A stretch of 27,451 nt of DNA from a virus: IMG/VR virus record IMGVR_UViG_3300042549_003177, positions 1 to 27,451 of that record; one strand, given 5' to 3'. The translations under genes were made by a program, and so were the position numbers. This document shows, one piece after another, positions 7,459-14,900 of the stretch (position 1 is its first letter; each line of letters starts with the position of its first letter). The notes beneath the pieces are model-generated. The model did no database searches. It saw only the letters and a program-made list of their open reading frames with translations, and had not been told where the DNA came from.

Positions 7459-8391
7459 TTATACATTTTTCCATAGTTCATTAGCCTCACTCCATTTTTC
7501 AGAATATTCTGCCCAAGTTTTATTAATATATACATCGTTCCATATAATAGTTCCTGTTATATCATAATTCTTATCTGAACCAACTAGGAATGATGCGCTA
7601 ATTGTTGTATTTGTACTTCCTGTTACTAAAAGTGTAGTTCCTCCAGTTACGCTTATACTCATTGTTACACTTCCAGATGATGGATAGCTTACAGGTGCTA
7701 ATGATGCGGTTACATAATGTGATTGTGATATTTCTGCATTACCATTACCATCTGCAGTTAATGTCGCAAGTGTTATAGCATTATCAAATATAGTAAATGT
7801 TCCATTCGTTCTTGTTTCAGTAAATGACCAACTAACTGAAGATGATGCTTGTTGTACGGGACCTGGAATTTGTGGAGTAAACGAATCAGGTATGATTGGA
7901 CCTAATAGTTGTAAAGAACACGTTCCATCTTTTAGAGAGTAATCATTTATAGCACGAAGGTGATAATAATTTCCTCTAAAGTTTACTATATCATTCAATT
8001 CCATTTTAACATAATCCGCTAAAGGAATAATTGCTGAACAATTCAACAAACGAGTTCTTGGATTATAAAGTAATGAAATATAATCTTCCCAATATTCAGT
8101 ATATAACGAGGCAGTTGGTGCTGCACCATACGAAGGTGCTTCGTTATTAAAAAGTAGAGTTCTACTAGTTTCAGTAGGGAATGAACCACTCACTACATTA
8201 TAGTTATCAAAATATGGAAATGCAGTTTGTGCTTGTGAAATACCGTATTGATTCACCGAACCACTTTCTATGTAATATTGTTCACAATCTACTAATCCAT
8301 TATAGAAAAACAAACGAGGTAATACACGACTAGGATTGTAATTCTGGTCTGATATATAAGTTGGAATGTATATAGGAATTATTTGTGACAT
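7459..8391 (-). CDS. Tail tip / baseplate protein with C-terminal beta domain
   Basis: A 310-residue protein. Residues 55-165 have the pattern of a baseplate component I associate with Bacteroidota phages: FPYFDNYN, then a Leu-Leu-Phe strand, SLYTEYWEDYI at 95-105, YNPRTRLL at 109-116, LNDIVNFRGNYYHLRAIND at 132-150. This may be the distal continuation of the preceding baseplate protein, from which one base separates it. Residues 186-282 form an appended beta-rich domain with close motif and spacing similarity to residues 128-228 of the candidate spike at 1682-3022. The C-terminal tail is aromatic and charged (WAEYSEKWSEANELW). Exact baseplate position is inferred. Confidence 0.72.
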   Translation of the reverse strand: MSQIIPIYIPTYISDQNYNPSRVLPRLFFYNGLVDCEQYYIESGSVNQYGISQAQTAFPYFDNYNVVSGSFPTETSRTLLFNNEAPSYGAAPTASLYTEYWEDYISLLYNPRTRLLNCSAIIPLADYVKMELNDIVNFRGNYYHLRAINDYSLKDGTCSLQLLGPIIPDSFTPQIPGPVQQASSSVSWSFTETRTNGTFTIFDNAITLATLTADGNGNAEISQSHYVTASLAPVSYPSSGSVTMSISVTGGTTLLVTGSTNTTISASFLVGSDKNYDITGTIIWNDVYINKTWAEYSEKWSEANELWKNV

Positions 8392-8392
8392 A

Positions 8393-10333
8393 TTATGAAG
8401 AACATGAAGTTATATAAGTGAATGGTTGACCAGTTATAGTACCAATCTTAATACATCCTGCTGAATAGTAGGTATCACCATAATTTATAAATTGTGAACC
8501 GAATGAACCATCACATTTAGTCCAATATGCGTATCCACTATAAGGAGCAGGTCCAATTGCGTAAATTGCGCAAGTTGCTGGTGGTGGATTCAAACCTCCA
8601 ACAGAACCTGATAGACCAGTTCCTGGAATACGAACTAACGGAGTGGATGCAAATGTTGTTTTAACATCAAACTTACCTTGTGAAAAGAAGTTTGTAGTAT
8701 CAGTATAGTAAATCTTACCATATTCTCTATTTGCTGCTTTTGAGAATTGTTGTGATAGATAATCCTGGTCTAATGTATCTGCAAAATTTAATTGATTTAC
8801 TGCAAGGTTGTTTGCAGGTATAACTTCAATCTTCTCATCTAAATTGATGTAATTATTGAAATCCCATCTTCTTCCTGTATTATACCAATTGTTAAATGAT
8901 TCTATAATGAATTCATTTGATTTAGTTTTATTTGGATATATTACTAAATTAAATTTCTTTTGTAATCCTATTATAAAATCTATTTGCTTTATACCATTTG
9001 TTCCAAAAGGCATATTAGATGGTATATCCATCACTAATCCATCAGCTGCCTGATTTACTTGTGTAATTTCTAAATAGGATTTAGTTGTTGCATTTGGGTC
9101 CATAGTCACCGTAGGTAAAGTACCTGTTGGTGAATTTGGAGATTGCATTATTTGAAAATAGTAATCACCAGCTGGGATATCGTACAACTTAAATTGTGTT
9201 TGTAATTCGTATGTAGTATTGATACCACCACTTCTACTTTGTTGTAATTGGTCAAAGAAAAGATTATAAGATTGTAGAGCAGTTAAACCATACGAAACTG
9301 CAGTAGATGTATTATACATTCTTATTTGCCACCTACCATTATTTGAAAATGTGCCTGGCATATTATTGACAGAGCAACTTACATTTATATTAAGATTTAG
9401 AATACCTTCTATATTTGTTATTCTATCTACAGTATATCTATTATTATTATAAAACCCTTGTGGGTCTGATAATACGTTACTCCACGGAAGTGTAGTAAAA
9501 CTACCAGAGGTTAATACAACATCTGTCATATTACTACCTGAAATAGCACCTACTTTTATCTTACCGTATGTTTCTAAATCAATACCTTCAAATTCAGGAT
9601 ATTTTAGAGAATTATTACAAATCATATACACATCATCAAACCAACTTTCGTTTAAGAAAGATGAAGTATATGTATATCCTGCTTCAGCAAAGATTGCATC
9701 TAATACTGCTTTAGCTCTGATTGCAGGTTTGAAGTTTTGTACGGTTAGAGCACCATCAACATCATTTATTCCAAATGTTTGTAAACTACCTGCTGCAAAT
9801 TGATATCCTTTACCATAATCTGCAAGAGGATATACTATATCACCATTAAAGAGGTTACCTCCCCAACTTGCTGATATATTATCATAAGATGCAGTATGGT
9901 TGTATTGTGCAAGAGAAGTTAAATCAGTTAAATAGTTTCTGTTTATATCTCTACCAAATGATGAAAGGGTTCCATATATTGTAACTTCGTATGATTCAAT
10001 GAATTTATTTGCAATAAGATTTACTTTATTTAATTGCAAATAACCATTAGAAAGATAGATTGAATCAAAATCAAAGTATGCAGGAACCTTTATATTTGTG
10101 TTAAATAAGAAAGGTGATTCTATACTAATATCATAAACATGCTCAAAAAAGGCATTGTTTACCTTTGTACCAGGCAGAGTAATCTGTCTAGTAAAATCAG
10201 AAGGTAGAACACCAATATCAAATAGACCCGTTACATTATTAGATAATAGAATATCTTCATCATCAAATGTATCTAATTGTGTACCGTTTGCTACTAATCG
10301 AAAAGTAAATGCCTGTGTACTAATTATACTCAT
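8393..10333 (-). CDS. Baseplate / tail tip structural protein, 646 aa
   Basis: The N-terminal 130 residues follow a pattern common to large tail-tip proteins of Bacteroidota phages: LSNNVTGLFDIGVLPSDFTR at about 29-48, LPGTKVNN at about 53-60, then paired strands ending in YEVTIYG near 115-121. The middle holds INLDEKIEV and a region with Asn-Arg-Glu-Tyr-Gly typical of a hub-like fold. A Cys-containing C-terminal module (CAIYAIG, YWTKCDGS, YSAGCIKIG) looks like a small appended carbohydrate-binding-type or decoration domain. Its ATG overlaps the preceding stop, and the next baseplate gene starts one base after its own stop. A hub or tail-tip role is inferred from family pattern and context. 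Confidence 0.75.
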   Translation of the reverse strand: MSIISTQAFTFRLVANGTQLDTFDDEDILLSNNVTGLFDIGVLPSDFTRQITLPGTKVNNAFFEHVYDISIESPFLFNTNIKVPAYFDFDSIYLSNGYLQLNKVNLIANKFIESYEVTIYGTLSSFGRDINRNYLTDLTSLAQYNHTASYDNISASWGGNLFNGDIVYPLADYGKGYQFAAGSLQTFGINDVDGALTVQNFKPAIRAKAVLDAIFAEAGYTYTSSFLNESWFDDVYMICNNSLKYPEFEGIDLETYGKIKVGAISGSNMTDVVLTSGSFTTLPWSNVLSDPQGFYNNNRYTVDRITNIEGILNLNINVSCSVNNMPGTFSNNGRWQIRMYNTSTAVSYGLTALQSYNLFFDQLQQSRSGGINTTYELQTQFKLYDIPAGDYYFQIMQSPNSPTGTLPTVTMDPNATTKSYLEITQVNQAADGLVMDIPSNMPFGTNGIKQIDFIIGLQKKFNLVIYPNKTKSNEFIIESFNNWYNTGRRWDFNNYINLDEKIEVIPANNLAVNQLNFADTLDQDYLSQQFSKAANREYGKIYYTDTTNFFSQGKFDVKTTFASTPLVRIPGTGLSGSVGGLNPPPATCAIYAIGPAPYSGYAYWTKCDGSFGSQFINYGDTYYSAGCIKIGTITGQPFTYITSCSS

Positions 10334-11496
10334 TACATTATTAGTTTATAAGGTTGTCCAAGTTGGAAATCAAATTGATATTGAATTAACTTATCTACTA
10401 CACCTGTCTTAAATAATATATTTTGAGTTGTAATGGTTAATGGTTTAAGTGCTCCACTTACCTCATCAGTAATCCAATATATTTCATCGGATACTAGGAG
10501 TTGTTTTATAATCTCGTTATAATCTTCAGATAACCAATTTGTATTTACACTCAACATCTGTTTAGAATCTACAATATATGCTTGTGTTGCTGTATCGTAG
10601 TTATTATATGAGAATGTAGAACTTTCCCATGAACCTAATTGTGGTTGATACGTTTTTCTTTCAGTTCCAAATGATTGTCTACTAACCATATTAAAGTTAA
10701 TCCAATCAAATTGTCCGAATCTATTCTTAAATTTAACTCTTACATTAGGGTATTTTTCATTACATACTATATTGTATTTTATTGAAGTACCTAATGCAGA
10801 TGAACCTGAATATGCTTGAATTGTATAGTATTCTAATCCACTACCTGTTATAGGGAATCCAGTCTCTGCTGGTCCAATAGGATACTGATAAATTTGACCT
10901 GTAGAAGCAGTTGAAGAACTTACATTATAGTTCGCAGTTCCTATGTTCGATGTATACACTATTTTTGTGGGTTGTAATCCACCCGCAGTTCCTGTGTATA
11001 CACCACTATACCCTTCGTTAGTTATCAACGCAGATTGAGTAACAGGCCCACTAGTCATCAACGGCCAATGTACGGAAGCAGAAGCAATGTTTTGTCCAAT
11101 CGGTTCTTGGAATACACCATACCCATCTAATGCTTTGTATGTATCAGATTTTAAGTGAGATGATGTAACGAATGTACTACTACTTAAATATTGATAATAA
11201 AAATCAACTGCGTAATATGTTACTGATGAAGTATTTGCCTGTGCTAAATCTGTAAGTGTAGAGTTAATAATTCTATTCAAATCAAATATACCTACATTTG
11301 CAGTGTTCGGAAACTTTACAATTGTATAATCTGAAAGGGATGATGAATTAGTTAAACTACCAGTCCAATAATATAGTTCACCTACATATTGAAATGAAGA
11401 TGATGTATATACAGGTGTATTCTCCGAAATAGTAAATATCATCGGAGATTGTGCCAAAGATACTAACGCAGGTGTTTGTGTTATTGATAGAGACAT
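10333..11496 (-). CDS. Baseplate / tail tip structural protein, 387 aa
   Basis: A beta-rich protein dominated by Ser, Thr, Tyr and Asn, with no signal peptide or membrane segment. The most telling part is residues 245-275, VRVKFKNRFGQFDWINF, a pattern seen in tail-tip proteins of phages with similar neighbours, followed by a C-terminal region (YNEIIKQLLVSDEIYWITD at about 325-343) that looks like a conserved structural motif. The first 200 residues probably form one or two beta-sandwiches. It is translationally coupled to the 646-residue baseplate protein and follows the HK97-gp10-like gene after a 50-base gap. A distal tail or baseplate wedge role is inferred. Confidence 0.72.
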   Translation of the reverse strand: MSLSITQTPALVSLAQSPMIFTISENTPVYTSSSFQYVGELYYWTGSLTNSSSLSDYTIVKFPNTANVGIFDLNRIINSTLTDLAQANTSSVTYYAVDFYYQYLSSSTFVTSSHLKSDTYKALDGYGVFQEPIGQNIASASVHWPLMTSGPVTQSALITNEGYSGVYTGTAGGLQPTKIVYTSNIGTANYNVSSSTASTGQIYQYPIGPAETGFPITGSGLEYYTIQAYSGSSALGTSIKYNIVCNEKYPNVRVKFKNRFGQFDWINFNMVSRQSFGTERKTYQPQLGSWESSTFSYNNYDTATQAYIVDSKQMLSVNTNWLSEDYNEIIKQLLVSDEIYWITDEVSGALKPLTITTQNILFKTGVVDKLIQYQFDFQLGQPYKLIM

Positions 11497-11546
11497 TGTA
11501 TTTGTTTATATATTAATAACCTATCTTTTAATAAAAGTATCGGATA

Positions 11547-11930
11547 CTACTTACCTAAATCATCAATCTGTTTTGAGAGCTGTTCTACTACCTTTTTAGC
11601 AATCTCATCAGAATAATCCTGAATAAGAGAATCTATAATCGGTGAGTTTATTGCCTTACTTGCAAAGTTAATTGCACCTGGTACATTTTTGGTTTTACCT
11701 TTACGGACAGTTTCGGAAACCGTAGGGTCATTCCAATACCTACCATACTCTGCACCAGGTGGAGCATAATCTAATTCAAATGAGAACGAACCCGTTTTCT
11801 TATCTTCTTTAAGTACATTAGCAGGTTTATTAGCTTTTGCTAATTGTCTTTTTAGATTCCCAGTCTTAATAGGAGCCTTAACAACTGCTAATGCACTTAT
11901 TTGTTTTGCTATATCTTTTAAAGTAGGCAT
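11547..11930 (-). CDS. HK97-gp10-like tail completion / head-tail joining protein
   Basis: At 127 residues this matches the usual size of HK97-gp10-type head-tail joining proteins. It has the family-like opening APIKTGNLKRQL at about 19-30, where a small domain starts after an N-terminal helix, then a central YAPPGAEYGRYWNDPT at about 55-70 and a helical C-terminus with alternating charges. Members act at the neck, between connector and tail tube, or as tail-terminator partners. It sits three bases after the giant fibre gene and before the baseplate cluster. The assignment rests on size, motif and position; a different neck component cannot be excluded. Confidence 0.68.
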   Translation of the reverse strand: MPTLKDIAKQISALAVVKAPIKTGNLKRQLAKANKPANVLKEDKKTGSFSFELDYAPPGAEYGRYWNDPTVSETVRKGKTKNVPGAINFASKAINSPIIDSLIQDYSDEIAKKVVEQLSKQIDDLGK

Positions 11931-11933
11931 ATT

Positions 11934-14900
11934 TTAGTAAGGATTTACAATCATATACATTACAGATATATTTCCACCATATCCACCATTTGATAAACTA
12001 AAACTACCATTTGTAATATTTGATACAACTGGAGAATAATTACCAACTGTTGTATCATTTGTTGCAAATATATAAGAATCAGCAGTTACTAAACTATTAC
12101 TAACAATTAACCCACCACTACCAACTGTTACTTTGTTTGTTGGTTTATCAGTTCCTCTGCCCATTTTAATATCATTGGCTGCAGATAAACTACCAGATAC
12201 TACAAAATTGTTTTCAGTTGTCCATGTACTTCCAGAATATTGTAATTCTACATTACCATTACCATCTGAAAGAATGATATTATTATTTAATATCTGTCCT
12301 CCACCACTATATCCACCTATGATTATTGTACCATCTCCATAATGGTCATTACCTGCATTTGGCCCTATGTAAACATTTCTACTGCCTGATACATTTCTGA
12401 ATCCAGCATCATTACCAATTGCGGTATTTAGATTACCAGTTTTATTATTATTTAATGCACCTACACCAATTGCCACATTTTGGTTACCCGTTGTGTTACT
12501 TGCTAATGTTTCTGCTCCAATTGCAAAGTTATTACTACCAGTTGTTATTCCTAATGCATTTGCACCTATGGCGACACATTGTGTTGAGCCACTTGTGTAT
12601 CTCATTGCACCTGCTCCAATTGCAACATTACTTGTAACATTACCTGTTATATTAGTCATTGCATTACTACCTAATATAACATTAGAAGTATTTCCGCTTT
12701 TATTTACAAATGTAGTATCACCTTGTATAGTTACTGAACCTGATACGGTTAAAGAACCTGTGATTACTGCATTTCCTGTGAATGGGAATGTTGAACCACC
12801 GAATGATGATGTTGCAACCGTAGTTGTTCTACCTGATGCGTTACCTACTAATACATGTCCTTGTTGTAAAGAAGCAGTTAAAGTGTTTTGTATCCTTAAG
12901 GAGCCAGAGATTACTGATGTTATACTACTTCTACCAATAGTGATTGAATCAACTGTTGTTACTACTGAAGCAGCAGTGCCTGTTCCACCAATTTCTATAA
13001 TTTGACCACTTAATACTGCTTTTACTTTTTGGTTTCCGTTATCAAAAACTCCTATAACACCTTGTCTAGTTCCACCTGCTGCACTACCTGATGCTACAGC
13101 AAGGAATTGTGCTGTTTCACCATTTACCAAGGCCTCACCACCAAAATTGTAGCCTGAAGAATCCCATGCCTCAATTACAAATGCATTCTTATATGCATCA
13201 CTACCAAAATCATAATTTTGAACTCCAATAGTTTGTTGATTAAATGGAACACCATTTACAGTAGCACCTTTTACAACAACTAAATCAGTTTGGTTTCCAA
13301 GAGTAGGTGCATTAAATGTTTGTTTTGCAGAACCCGATACATCTACTGAACCAGTAATAGTTTGATTTCCTCTAAATGTGTTTGAGCCTGTAATTGCAAA
13401 TCCTAATTCTGTTATTTGTGATGAGCCTGATATTGTTCCAGCAGGTGCTGAACCAGATGCAGCAACTGTCAAATCAAATGTTGAACCATCTCCTTTGGTA
13501 AAGGTTAATACATTTACTGCAACACTACCAGTCACCATAAGTGAGCCAGTATTAACTGAACCTCCACCTCCACCAAATGATGAAGTTGCTACTGTAGTTG
13601 TTCTACCACTCGAATTACCTACCCATACATATCCTTCTTGTAAGGATGAAGTTAGGTTTCCACTAATACCTAATGAGCCAGTAAGTTGCGTTTCACCTAT
13701 TACGGTTAATTCAACTGCGTTTGATGAAGAAAGTATTAAACTACCTGTTATAGTTTGGTTACCTATAACTCGCAATCCATTCGAACCTGATATGATAGTA
13801 GAACCAGTAATCTGATTACTCAAAGATGATAATTGAAGATATGGTAATGCGTTATGTCCAATTAGTATGAAATCAGTAGTTGCTGCTGGTAAGGCACCAA
13901 TGTTGATTATACTTGCATATTGGTTTAAGAATGAACCCGTACCTAATTGTCTCAATTGGCTTATAGCATATCCCTTTCCACCAAATGAATTACCTGAACC
14001 TGATGCTAATAGTTCTGAACCCGTCCTTATACCATTATGGAAAAAACCAGCTCCAAAAGCATATCCTGATGAATAATAATCAAATGCAAATGCATCCTTT
14101 AAGTTATCACCACTCGAAGGATAATCTTGTAATCCAAATGTTACATTAGTATATGATTTGCCATCTATTACCGAACCTGTTACTACAATAATATCCTTTT
14201 GTGATTCAGTTCCAGCTGCTCCTACATTTATTGTTGTTAACCCATTTATGATTTGGTTACCATTGAATGTGTTTGAGCCTGTAGTTGCAAATGAACCTGT
14301 GTTTATTGTACTTCCTGCAAAAGAAGATGTTGCTACAGTTGTAGTTTTACCATTTACATCACCAACCCACACATATCCTTGTTGTAGTGATGATGTAAAT
14401 GTTCCAGTTGTAGATAATGAACCAGTTAATCCCAATCCATTCGAACCTGATATTATTGTATTACCTATAATACTAACTCCAGTTCCTGCTGCTGATAAGT
14501 TTAATCCATTAGATGCATTTATATTTGTTTTACCTCCTGCAATTGAATAATTTATTATATCTAAATCTACGCTTGTAACACCATTAAACGGTGAATGAAT
14601 ATATACATCATTTGGTGTAGTTCCAAATCCAATTTTATTTGCACCCGCTATATTTTGTTGCCCATTAAATGTATTACTACCAGTAGTTGCAAAACTTCCT
14701 GTATTTATAGTGCTTCCACTAACATCTGGTATAATTACACCAAATGTGGTTGCATCTCCCTTTGTAAAAGTTAATGTATTTCCACTAAAAGATGCAGTAG
14801 TTAAACCTAAACTTGCAGATGTAAATAAACTAGCAGTTGCAGAGTTTATATTATTTACTGAAGTATTTAAACTTGCAGTAGTTGATTCTATATTATTTAA

